The notes under the pieces are model-generated. The model searched no databases, was not told where the DNA came from, and saw only the letters and a list, made by a program, of their open reading frames with translations. Positions 42,401-49,452 of a stretch of 64,000 nucleotides of DNA are shown here, in pieces (positions within the stretch are counted from its first letter, which is position 1; each line of letters opens with the position of its first letter). The translations under genes were made by a program, and so were the position numbers. Source of the stretch: Nevskia sp. (GTDB lineage: Bacteria; Pseudomonadota; Gammaproteobacteria; Nevskiales; Nevskiaceae); contig JALNYU010000021.1 in NCBI GenBank assembly GCA_023229645.1, positions 1 through 64,000 on the forward strand. Reading direction: 5' to 3'.

Positions 42401-44621
42401 CCAATTGCTCCAATTGCAACAGCAAGCGCTGCAGTTGATCGTCGCAACGCTCGGGGTCCTGTGCGGCGGTCAGCGCGGCGGCGATGCTCTGCGTGAACAG
42501 CTTAAATTGCGCACCGAACTGCGCAACAGACTCAGCGCCGACCAGCGTTTTCCGGCGCTGCTCAGCGCGGGCCTTGATTTGATTTAAACGGCTGTAAATT
42601 TCCGAAATCGATTCGACAATCGCGGTGCGTTGCGCGGCATCGTCGACTTGCAAAGTCGCCATCAGCTCCGACAACGTGTCGAGATCGGCCGCCATCGTCT
42701 GCATCTGCTGCAGCGACGCGCGCAAGGCGTTGGCGCCAACGGCGCTTTGGGCCGCGCCGTCGAGCGCTTGCAGGCGCTCTGCAAACGGCTGTAGCGCCTG
42801 CGCGCTGGCCAGGAATTGCCCAGTGGCGCCGGCGATGCGGGTCTGTGCCGGCGGCAACTCGGCGGTGAGTGTGTCGATCTCGGCGACATCGATGTAGCGA
42901 TAGTCGCGGATCGTCAGCAAATGGCCGCGTTGCGTGTCGATCGCGTGCAGCGCGTCAACGTAGTCCTGCACCCGCTGCCAACGGTCCGGCTGCAAGCTTG
43001 CGAGCAGCGTTTTTTGCCGCGTGCGGGCATCGCGCAGCGCGCGCTCGGACTGCGCGCGTATGCCGTCAACTTTCTCGTATTCGTCGATCACCGCTTCGCT
43101 GGTGGCGGTGATTTCACGCAGTAGCGCCGGGGTCTCGCCGCAGTGGCTATCGCTAAGCCAGTGGTGTACGTCGAACAGCTGCCGCGTGCTCTGCGCCAAG
43201 CGCGTGTAGCGCTGCGCCGAGACCGCGCCAGCGTCGATTTCGCGGCATAGATTCAATAGATCGGACAACCCGCGCACGAGTTCGGCGTTGCCGATCCGGC
43301 CCATGAAGCTATTGCTGGCCGGCTGGCGCGCGGCGTAGTCGTCGCTGGCGAACGGCGTCTGCCAGACTTGCATCGGATGGACGCGCGTTGGCTCTTCACT
43401 ATCGGCCGAGAAAATTACCATCCGGCCATCGTCACTGCAGGCGTAGCCGTGGCCGAAAATCGGCGCCTGCAATCGGCGCTCGATTAGGTTGTAAGTGAAC
43501 AGCGCGTCGCGGCCTTGTTCTGGATGATAAAAAACGTAGAGCACGTCTTCGCCGTTCGGCGAGCGGACCGCGCGCTTGAAGCGCATGCCGTCCATCGTCT
43601 GGCCAAAGGCTTTCGACTCACCGTTCTGCAGGTAGTAGCCGCCCGGAAAAATCACGCCGTGATCTTCCGGTAACTGCACGCAAGCGAGCCCGATCGCGTC
43701 GATCCGCTGCACAGTGCGCGTCAACGTGTTGTAGATGAGATAACGCGACTGCGTTTCCCGATACGGCAGAATTTTTAGCAGCACCAAGCTACCGACTTGG
43801 GCGTAGGCGATCTGACCATCGTCGAGCGACTGCGTAGCGTCTTGTACCGGCTCGCGGTAAATCCCGAGGCCGTCATCGGTGTTGTTTTCGATCTTAACGG
43901 TGAGATCGCCGTTGATCGTTTCGACGAACACTGTGTCGAGAATATTCAGATGCGGATGACGGCCGTGCACCACGTGCTCGCGCGTGGCTTTGGTCCATTC
44001 GAAATCGAACGGCGCCGGCAACGCGCTATCGCGTTCGCCGCGGTTATCGATATAGCGAACATCGCCGTCGCTATTGATTGACCAGCGAAACACGCGGATA
44101 TCGCTAAGCCGCTCGCCGATCTGAAAACTCGCGAGCAGCTTGCCGTCGCGCACCATCAGCTGCAGCAGGCGCGTGTTCTTGTAGTAGGCGTAAAGCGCGC
44201 GGAAATCCTGTGCGAAATTATCAGTGCCGAGAAAGCTCTCAGCCAGCGGCACCGCCTGCACGTCGAAACCGTCCGCGGTTTCGATCAGGCGATACAGCGA
44301 GAAAACATCCGCAACGTGGGTCTCGCGCTTCAAGCCAATGAAGACGTTGTAGCCGAACAGCAGCAGGCCGCCGACGTGAACGATGTCGCGCGCCACGCAG
44401 TTGTGCTCGCTGCGCACGCGCAGGCGGCCGATCACCTCCATCCGGCTGCTGCCGAACTCGCTGAGGCGCTGCGCATTTAACGCTTCGGCCTGCTGGCGCA
44501 GACGCGCGCCTTGCTCGTTCAGGCGCTTGCGCAAAACCTCGTAAGCACCGCTTTCGGCAACGGCTTGATCGGCCAACGCTACGTCGCTCGCAGCGACGCC
44601 ATCCTGTTTGCTATCCGACAT
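39402..44621 (-). CDS. Giant AAA ATPase of a PspA/flotillin-linked operon
   Basis: A 1739-residue cytosolic protein, often labelled DNA repair ATPase in databases, although nothing visible here points to DNA. The N-terminal 430 residues are beta-rich with repeated GxxxF/Y-type strands. Residues 480-880 are long coiled coils with many Gln/Leu/Arg heptads. The C-terminal part carries the AAA module: Walker A LISPPGYGKTTLMEYL near 1300, Walker B VMLYIDDIQHTHPEFL near 1365, a sensor-like FCVVMAGNPYTESGEVF near 1410, then an arginine-rich lid. Start at 44621 removes nine residues from a longer frame. It is the last gene of the operon and follows the flotillin gene by 80 bases. Confidence 0.82.
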   Translation of the reverse strand: MSDSKQDGVAASDVALADQAVAESGAYEVLRKRLNEQGARLRQQAEALNAQRLSEFGSSRMEVIGRLRVRSEHNCVARDIVHVGGLLLFGYNVFIGLKRETHVADVFSLYRLIETADGFDVQAVPLAESFLGTDNFAQDFRALYAYYKNTRLLQLMVRDGKLLASFQIGERLSDIRVFRWSINSDGDVRYIDNRGERDSALPAPFDFEWTKATREHVVHGRHPHLNILDTVFVETINGDLTVKIENNTDDGLGIYREPVQDATQSLDDGQIAYAQVGSLVLLKILPYRETQSRYLIYNTLTRTVQRIDAIGLACVQLPEDHGVIFPGGYYLQNGESKAFGQTMDGMRFKRAVRSPNGEDVLYVFYHPEQGRDALFTYNLIERRLQAPIFGHGYACSDDGRMVIFSADSEEPTRVHPMQVWQTPFASDDYAARQPASNSFMGRIGNAELVRGLSDLLNLCREIDAGAVSAQRYTRLAQSTRQLFDVHHWLSDSHCGETPALLREITATSEAVIDEYEKVDGIRAQSERALRDARTRQKTLLASLQPDRWQRVQDYVDALHAIDTQRGHLLTIRDYRYIDVAEIDTLTAELPPAQTRIAGATGQFLASAQALQPFAERLQALDGAAQSAVGANALRASLQQMQTMAADLDTLSELMATLQVDDAAQRTAIVESISEIYSRLNQIKARAEQRRKTLVGAESVAQFGAQFKLFTQSIAAALTAAQDPERCDDQLQRLLLQLEQLESQYGEHEPFLADILAKREELVETFEAQRQQLLDERQRKAQAVMDAAERILESLPRRTARLTDADAMNAFFAGDALILKLRELAERLRGHRDSVKADEVEARLKAARDQAVRALRDRSELFEDGGNVIKLGPRHRFSVNTQTPDLTLLPRGDGLALHLTGTDYYEPLHDEALFALREYWPLTLDSESPSLYRGEWLAGLLLAAAEAGEAGLTLPALRQQALQPEQLARTAREFAAPRYRDGYEKGIHDHDAERILRAALALQESAGTLHYAPAARALAVLYWHGVENTEADAARWPERARAARDLAEVFGSRAGIEALQCEAAAVLADFVAAAALSVAPEDCRAAADYLLSVLAIEHPQFLFSRYARHLLTALEQRLVAARRWDEFRQTLARLAPRLDQRWALAQQALDALCRTPSEAALAAYIPEAAALLLLDDRWPRRYSEAELQVEVAGLLGTHPRIVDGRLALAIDDYGARLHRHRAQFLPEYQRYQTLRHGILTRERAALRLAEFKPRPLTSFVRNRLINELYLPVIGDNLAKQIGTAGEKRRSDLMGLLLLISPPGYGKTTLMEYLAHRLGLIFMKINGPALGHTVRALDPAQAPNATARQELEKLNLALEMGNNVMLYIDDIQHTHPEFLQKFISLCDGTRRVEGVWKGATRTYDLRGKKFCVVMAGNPYTESGEVFKIPDMLANRADIYNLGDVLGGSEDAFKLSYIENSLTANAVLAPLATRDLADLYRLIDKAQGREFSATALSYHYSGAEIEEIVATLQKLLQVREVLFKVNQQYILSAAQADDYRTEPPFRLQGSYRNMAKLAEKISPVMNDAELQQLIADHYIGEAQLLTTGAEENLLKLAELRGAMTAEQAARWAQIKQDFLRRKAMGGDADVGTRVVAQLVDLVGGVRALADKPAPEPDPNQTVPWSQIEDLLQRLASEQVLARAFKRDTISDAAAVLAGLRSALDLGLKPLVGSLQEGAAHNAQIQRSLGEIAARLQVLAAPG

Positions 44622-44701
44622 CGCGACCTCGTAATCCGGGCGGATCAATGGGCAGCACCAAGGCCAGCGGCATCATGCCGCCGGCCCGGCACCGACGCGG
44701 C

Positions 44702-46735
44702 TTAGGCGGCGTCGCTTGCCGCGGACGCTGCCAACGGCTTCGTCGCCAACAGCCGCTGCAACACGTCTTGCACCAGCGGACTCTTGCCGGCCACACCTTC
44801 AATCGCCTTGCCGACCGACAACGCCTTGGCGAAGGATTTGAAGAAATCGCCTTCGCCGCCGACGATGTCGATATTGGCTTTGCTCAGCGCTGCCGACAGT
44901 ACTTCCGCCTGCTCCTTGGCAATGTCTTTGTTGGCGCTGATCGCGGCGAGCGCCTGCTCGAAATTCTTTTCCAGCTGCATGCGGAATTCTTCGTGCGCGC
45001 GAGCGCTATCGCTAAGCGCATCAAGCGCACCGAATTTCTCGGTTAAACCTTCGGCTTCCGAACGCAGCCGCTCGCGCAGCACCTGCGCTTCCGACAAACC
45101 CACATCTTTGGTGACCTGGGCCTTGGCGGCGCCGATCTGTGCGTCGCCACGCGCCTGGGCGCCGAGCTGCTCTTCCAAAACCTGTGCTTCGAACAAGCCT
45201 TGCTTCTGCTTGGCCTCGGCCTGCGCTTCGATAACACGCGCCTGCGCCAAACCTTTTTCTTGTTCTCCCTGCGCTTCTGCGCCGAGCTGACCGGCCGTTA
45301 CGCGGGCCTTGGCCATGCCTTCTTTCTCCATCGCCGCGGCGGTCACTTCGCGCACGCGCGCATCGGCCAGACCCGGCGCCGCACGCTCGGCTTCGAGGCC
45401 TTCGGCGAGCCGCTTTTTCGCTTCCGCCTGCTTGCCAGCGGCCTCCAGCTCGGCCTGCGCCATTGTCGTCAGCTCGACCGCGCGATGCCGCGCGCTGGCT
45501 TCGTCAGCCTCGGCTTTCTTCACATCACGCACCAATTCTTGTTCGGCTTCAGCCTGCGCGTTCAGAATCGTGACCTGCTTCAGACGATCCGCCTCCGAAA
45601 CCTGCCGCACTTCTTTAATCCGCTCTTCTTCCTGCGCCACGGTCTTTTCAACCGCAATCCGCTCGCGGATTACATTGGCGATTTCGGTGCGCTGCTCTTC
45701 CAGCGCTTTCTCTTTTTCGATGCGCTGCAATTCCACTTCGCGCTCGCGCGATACCACTTCCAGATCTTTTGCCCGCGTTACTTTCTCAACTTCGATAACT
45801 ACCGCGCGCTTGCGATTCTGCTCCGCGACTTCAACTTCGCGCTGGCGATTCTCTTCACGCACTTCCAGCTCTTGCTGCACTTGAATGCGCGTCTGCTCCG
45901 CTTTCAGGCGCTCTTCTTGCGCCACTTTCGCGGTCTCGGCTTCTTCACGTGCGCGAATATTGGCGATCTCACGCTTTTGCCGGGCTTCGGCGTCCGCCTG
46001 CTGCCGTTCCAAGGCCAGCATCGCCTCGCGGGTTTCAACGTTCTTCTTTGTGATCGCCAGTTGCTCATTGCGCGCCAGCTCGTTGGTGATAACGTTCTGC
46101 GCCGCCGTCAGCTCGGTGATTTTGCGAATACCTTCGGCGTCGAGAATATTGCTCGGATCGAGCGAATTTTTCGGCGTCTGTTCGAGATAATCGATCGCCA
46201 CATCTTCCAGCACATAGCCGTTGAGATCGTTGCCGATGACTTCGATGATGCGGTCGCGGAAGTTCTGCCGGTCTTCAAACAGCTTCACGAAATCGATCTG
46301 CTTGCCGACGGTTTTCAGCGCTTCGGAAAACTTGGCGTTGAACAGTTCATCAACCGCCGCGCGGTCCGACGCGCGATCAACGCCGATCGCTTTTGCCACT
46401 TTCAGCACGTCTTCCTGGGTTTCGTTTACGCGCAAATAGAACGCGACTTTGATGTCGGCGCGCATATTGTCTTTGCAGATCAAACCGTCTTTGCCACGCC
46501 GGTCTACTTCCAGCGTCAGCAAGGAAATTCGCATGAATTCTTTCTTGTAAATCACCGGATAGACCAAGGCGCCGGTGAAATGGACTTTCGGCGTCGCCGA
46601 TAAATCGTTGACGATCAACGCCGTGCCCTGTGCAACCTTAATATAGAACGCGTTGAACAACGCGAAGAATCCCAGCACGACCAGCGCAAGGACACCAACG
46701 CCAATTAGAAATGGCAACGCCAGCGCAAGATTCAT
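44702..46735 (-). CDS. Flotillin-like SPFH protein (YqiK-type)
   Basis: A 677-residue membrane-scaffold protein. Residues 4-30 are a membrane-entering helix (LALPFLIGVGVLALVVLGFF). The SPFH/PHB domain spans about 30-215, with TALIVNDLSATPKVHFTGALVYPVI and VNETQEDVLKVAKAIG. From about 230 to 600 there is a continuous Ala/Glu/Lys/Arg coiled coil with repeated EAQ/AEA patterns, as in flotillin-1/YqiK. It should form ring- or cage-like microdomains at the inner membrane. In the operon it sits between YqiJ and the giant ATPase, a pairing known for YqiJ-YqiK in E. coli. Confidence 0.92.
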   Translation of the reverse strand: MNLALALPFLIGVGVLALVVLGFFALFNAFYIKVAQGTALIVNDLSATPKVHFTGALVYPVIYKKEFMRISLLTLEVDRRGKDGLICKDNMRADIKVAFYLRVNETQEDVLKVAKAIGVDRASDRAAVDELFNAKFSEALKTVGKQIDFVKLFEDRQNFRDRIIEVIGNDLNGYVLEDVAIDYLEQTPKNSLDPSNILDAEGIRKITELTAAQNVITNELARNEQLAITKKNVETREAMLALERQQADAEARQKREIANIRAREEAETAKVAQEERLKAEQTRIQVQQELEVREENRQREVEVAEQNRKRAVVIEVEKVTRAKDLEVVSREREVELQRIEKEKALEEQRTEIANVIRERIAVEKTVAQEEERIKEVRQVSEADRLKQVTILNAQAEAEQELVRDVKKAEADEASARHRAVELTTMAQAELEAAGKQAEAKKRLAEGLEAERAAPGLADARVREVTAAAMEKEGMAKARVTAGQLGAEAQGEQEKGLAQARVIEAQAEAKQKQGLFEAQVLEEQLGAQARGDAQIGAAKAQVTKDVGLSEAQVLRERLRSEAEGLTEKFGALDALSDSARAHEEFRMQLEKNFEQALAAISANKDIAKEQAEVLSAALSKANIDIVGGEGDFFKSFAKALSVGKAIEGVAGKSPLVQDVLQRLLATKPLAASAASDAA

Positions 46736-46797
46736 GACGCTCTCCCTGTGATACGGATCAACATAAACGTGCCGGCAACACGCCGGAATAAGCAGGC

Positions 46798-47439
46798 TTA
46801 AATGCCCTTGAATTCGTCTTCGGCGACGACGCGATAAACGTGGCGTGCCGCGATGTACTCGATCAACACAACGCGGTCGCCGCGCCGAAACTCAGCCGGT
46901 GTTTCGCTGCGTACTTGCAGAATTAAGCCGGCGCCGCCGTCCTCCAACGCTGCGGTGCCTTGCTGCGGTGAAACCGTCGCGCTCCGCACAGTGGCAACCT
47001 GGCCGAGCACGGTGCGTGTCGCGGCCGGGCGTAACTTCGCGAACAAATTGCGCAGCGGCCGCAGAACAAAACTGGTGACCGGTATCGCCGCTAGAAACGC
47101 CGCCGTTAGCACCACCAAGCCGAGCGCGGTGTGAATCAGCCCGCCGCTGAGCGGCTGCAGAATGAGATAGTCGGCGAAGTAGCTGAACAACCACGCGGTG
47201 AAAATCAGCACCGTCGCCACCAGCGATACCGGCACGCCGCCGAGGCCGAATTTCATCAGCAAACCAGCGATCGCTTCCGGATGTACGGCGTTGCCGCCGT
47301 CGTGCGCAAGCACGCCATCGCTCGCGTCGGCTTCGACCAAGCCGAGTACTGCCAGCAGCCAGTAAATGATCGCGACGCTGAGCACGATGCTGAACACCAG
47401 CGTCGGGAACGTCAGCGCCACTTCGAGAAACGCTTCCAT
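46798..47439 (-). CDS. YqiJ-like membrane protein with OB-fold tail
   Basis: A 213-residue inner-membrane protein. Helices lie near residues 8-35, 70-95 and 105-130, followed by a C-terminal soluble part of about 75 residues. That part has the NfeD-like OB-fold pattern: LGQVATVRSATVSPQQGTA, LQVRSETPAEFRRGDRVVLIEY and YRVVAEDEF. YqiJ/NfeD proteins partner flotillins. The next gene downstream is indeed the flotillin, 62 bases away, so the pair is almost certainly functional together. Confidence 0.87.
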   Translation of the reverse strand: MEAFLEVALTFPTLVFSIVLSVAIIYWLLAVLGLVEADASDGVLAHDGGNAVHPEAIAGLLMKFGLGGVPVSLVATVLIFTAWLFSYFADYLILQPLSGGLIHTALGLVVLTAAFLAAIPVTSFVLRPLRNLFAKLRPAATRTVLGQVATVRSATVSPQQGTAALEDGGAGLILQVRSETPAEFRRGDRVVLIEYIAARHVYRVVAEDEFKGI

Positions 47440-47523
47440 TGCTACCTCTCCCCTTTATGCCGCGCTTACCGCTGCGGCTGGGCGCTCTGCCGGCGCCAGA
47501 ACCCGTTGGCGCGGCGGGCTGCG

Positions 47524-48219
47524 CTAGGTTTTTTGTTCTTTTTGACGGAGACGATTCAACACGGTATCAGCGCTGGCGTCATCGGCCATGATTCCGGCTT
47601 GGCGCAGTTTGCGTTCGAGTGCGTCGTGGCCATCGTCTTTTGCAAGCTCCGCTGCAGCTTCCATTCGCGCGCCGCGCTCGGCCTGTTTTTGTTTGATCCG
47701 CTCCAGAGAATCCACCGCGGTCTGCAGCCGCGATTGCGAGCCGCTGTAGCGATCAGCAACGGTGGCTTGCGCGCGCTGCACGCTCTCCGTCGCTTTTACG
47801 GTATCGACTTGCTGCTTCAAACGCCGGATATTGCTTTCAGCCAAGGTAATGGCTTTGCGCAGGTCAAGGATATTCGTCGCCAGCGACTGCAACTGCTCGG
47901 CATCGCCGTCACGGGTGTTTTCGAGCAACGCGATTTTTGCCGCCACTTCGCGCGCCAATGCGTCATCGCCAGCGGCCAGCGCTTTCATCGCGTAGGCCTC
48001 GTATTCAGCGATCTTGCTCTTGGTTTGCGCGAGTTGATTCTCGGCGAGTTTGTGCCGCGCCATGATCTCGGCCAGCGCTTCGCGCGAACGTTTCAATTCG
48101 TAATCTGAATCACGAATTTCTTGATCGAGAATGCGCAGCGCTTGGCCGTCGATTAGAGACTCGCCCACTTCGTGCGCGCCGCCGCGCAGCGCCGTCAACA
48201 GCTTGCTCCAGATATTCAT
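47524..48219 (-). CDS. PspA/IM30-family protein
   Basis: A 231-residue protein, almost wholly coiled coil, of the PspA/Vipp1 (ESCRT-III-like) family that coats and repairs stressed inner membranes. The N-terminus MNIWSKLLTALRGGAHEVGE is an amphipathic helix, followed by the hairpin helices LDQEIRDSDYELKRSREALAEIMARH and IALLENTRDGDAEQLQSLATNI. The sequence is closer to the YjfJ type than to the PspF-controlled PspA. There are no pspB or pspC genes nearby; the neighbours are YjfI and YqiJ. Confidence 0.9.
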   Translation of the reverse strand: MNIWSKLLTALRGGAHEVGESLIDGQALRILDQEIRDSDYELKRSREALAEIMARHKLAENQLAQTKSKIAEYEAYAMKALAAGDDALAREVAAKIALLENTRDGDAEQLQSLATNILDLRKAITLAESNIRRLKQQVDTVKATESVQRAQATVADRYSGSQSRLQTAVDSLERIKQKQAERGARMEAAAELAKDDGHDALERKLRQAGIMADDASADTVLNRLRQKEQKT

Positions 48220-48273
48220 GATGCGCTCCTTGTCCTTACCGTGTGCCCGTCGTCTATAAAGATCCGGCGCGCG

Positions 48274-48480
48274 TTAAAGGCTGTTGATATGGCGAAACTC
48301 GGCGCGCTTGACGATGTAGAACGGGAACGCGACGATCCAAAGCAATAGACAGGCGAAAAACCAACCGCCCGGATTCATATTGCCGAAGCCTTGAATGCGC
48401 CCTTTACGGACCCCAACCGCGCGGGCGTCGAAATACACCCAGATACTGGTGGCGATAACCATGGTGATGAAACTTGGCAT
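48274..48480 (-). CDS. Small double-pass membrane protein, 68 residues
   Basis: A 68-residue protein with two hydrophobic segments, MPSFITMVIATSIWVYFDAR and GGWFFACLLLWIVAFPFYIV, separated by a basic loop (GVRKGRIQGFGNMNPG). It ends in a hydrophilic KRAEFRHINSL. I know of no function. It is well placed inside the YjfI-PspA operon, 54 bases from PspA and 90 from YjfI. Coding character and the AGGAG ahead of its ATG support a real gene. Confidence 0.75.
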   Translation of the reverse strand: MPSFITMVIATSIWVYFDARAVGVRKGRIQGFGNMNPGGWFFACLLLWIVAFPFYIVKRAEFRHINSL

Positions 48481-48570
48481 TGCAAACTCCTCGCAGCGAT
48501 TGCGTAAGGGTTAACTCGCCGTCAGCCAACACCGCTAACGGCAGCTTGTGATCCATCGCACGGCGAACGT

Positions 48571-49188
48571 CTAAACCGCTTCGAGCAACTGCGGACCGTA
48601 GGCCTCGGTGGTTTTGATGACGTTGTCGGCCAGCGTCTCGATCTCGAACAGCACGTCGGACAACGACGATGCCGAGCTGAGCGCGCCGAACATTACGTAT
48701 ACCGATTCACCGCTGACCAAGCGTTCGATGCCGATCGTCGACAGCGGCAACATCTTGTGTGTGCGCAGCGCCTGCTCGTTGAAGGCTTGCGGGTTGCGCA
48801 CCTGCGCCACCGGCCACAGCAACGCCTCGACGATGATCTGATGCCCTTCAACGGCGATGAAGATCGGCAGGTCGCCGTATTCATACATCGTCAAATGCAG
48901 GCTCGGATGCGAGCCATCGAGAAAATCGACACCCGCCGCGCCCGAGCTAAACGGCTCAGCTCTCGATAGCGCTTCGAATAAGCCGCCCACCGACCAACTC
49001 TTGCTTGGACTCATCGCGACCTCCAGTTGACGCGCTCCCGCACCCCGCGGTTGCCGCATACGCTTTTCGATTTCCAACAACTCAGACGAAAACTCCGGCA
49101 GCACCCACAACTCTTTCTTGATAAGGCCCTGTTCGCGTAAACGATCGCGGTGCAGGCGTTGGTAGTGAGCCGATGATTTGCGTTCCAT
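48571..49188 (-). CDS. YjfI-like DUF2170 protein
   Basis: A 205-residue protein that heads the envelope-stress operon. The N-terminus ERKSSAHYQRLHRDRLREQGLIKKELWVLPE looks like a short helical, possibly DNA- or protein-binding, segment. The DUF2170 domain follows with FEALSRAEPFSSGAAGVDFLDG, SLHLTMYEYGDLPIFIAVEG and HKMLPLSTIGIERL. In E. coli the homologue lies beside the PspA-like YjfJ. ATG at 49188 has no Shine-Dalgarno, but the promoter model puts the transcription start on this A, so the mRNA may be leaderless. A GTG at 49209 would lie inside the operator and is less likely. Confidence 0.85.
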   Translation of the reverse strand: MERKSSAHYQRLHRDRLREQGLIKKELWVLPEFSSELLEIEKRMRQPRGAGARQLEVAMSPSKSWSVGGLFEALSRAEPFSSGAAGVDFLDGSHPSLHLTMYEYGDLPIFIAVEGHQIIVEALLWPVAQVRNPQAFNEQALRTHKMLPLSTIGIERLVSGESVYVMFGALSSASSLSDVLFEIETLADNVIKTTEAYGPQLLEAV

Positions 49189-49194
49189 GGCGCG

Positions 49195-49222
49195 ACAATA
49201 ACAGATCACATGTGATTTGCAA
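49195..49222 (-). promoter_or_regulatory. Candidate sigma70-type promoter of the YjfI-PspA-flotillin operon
   Basis: On the minus strand TTGCAA (-35, 49217-49222) and TATTGT (-10, 49195-49200) are 16 bases apart. The seventh base after the -10 is the A of the YjfI ATG at 49188, which predicts a leaderless transcript, consistent with the missing ribosome binding site. One 12-bp palindrome lies wholly in the spacer. The prediction rests on box similarity only. Confidence 0.5.
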
Positions 49223-49239
49223 ATTCATCACATGTGATC
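49204..49239. promoter_or_regulatory. Double palindromic operator upstream of the YjfI-PspA operon
   Basis: The palindrome ATCACATGTGAT occurs twice, at 49205-49216 and 49227-49238. The repeat distance is 22 bp, about two DNA turns, so both would face the same side of the helix. Each is flanked outward by one extra complementary base (G at 49204, C at 49239), and the whole 36-bp segment is itself a dyad around TTGCAAATTC. The inner copy sits between the candidate -35 and -10, the outer just upstream of -35. Two protein dimers binding cooperatively would be expected to repress. The protein is unknown. Confidence 0.75.
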
Positions 49240-49452
49240 TTTTATTGCCGGCTGAATGCGCAGCGAAACCCGCGCCGAACGTGGGCGTTGAAATGCGCCT
49301 GTGTTGTGTTTGCGTCGGTGGTGGTGGGTGGCGAATCGCCACGGCGCCGCCCGCACGGCCGTATCGGCACGGCTGTGCGCAAGGAGATCACAACGTGAAA
49401 AGGCGCGGTCGCTCGACCTCAATAGGCCGAAACGGCGAGCAGCCGGCGCGCT

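Noticed and set aside
45200..46603. Long plus-strand open frame antisense to the flotillin gene
   Set aside because: It is the mirror of the coiled-coil coding strand; its Phe/Leu/Arg-rich translation is what antisense of Glu/Ala/Lys codons gives.
49382..49400. GATCACAACGTGA, a near-match to the twin operator, with AAGGAG and GTG just ahead of the hrpA end
   Set aside because: Only a partial match, not phased with the other two sites, and the frame behind it runs antisense into hrpA.
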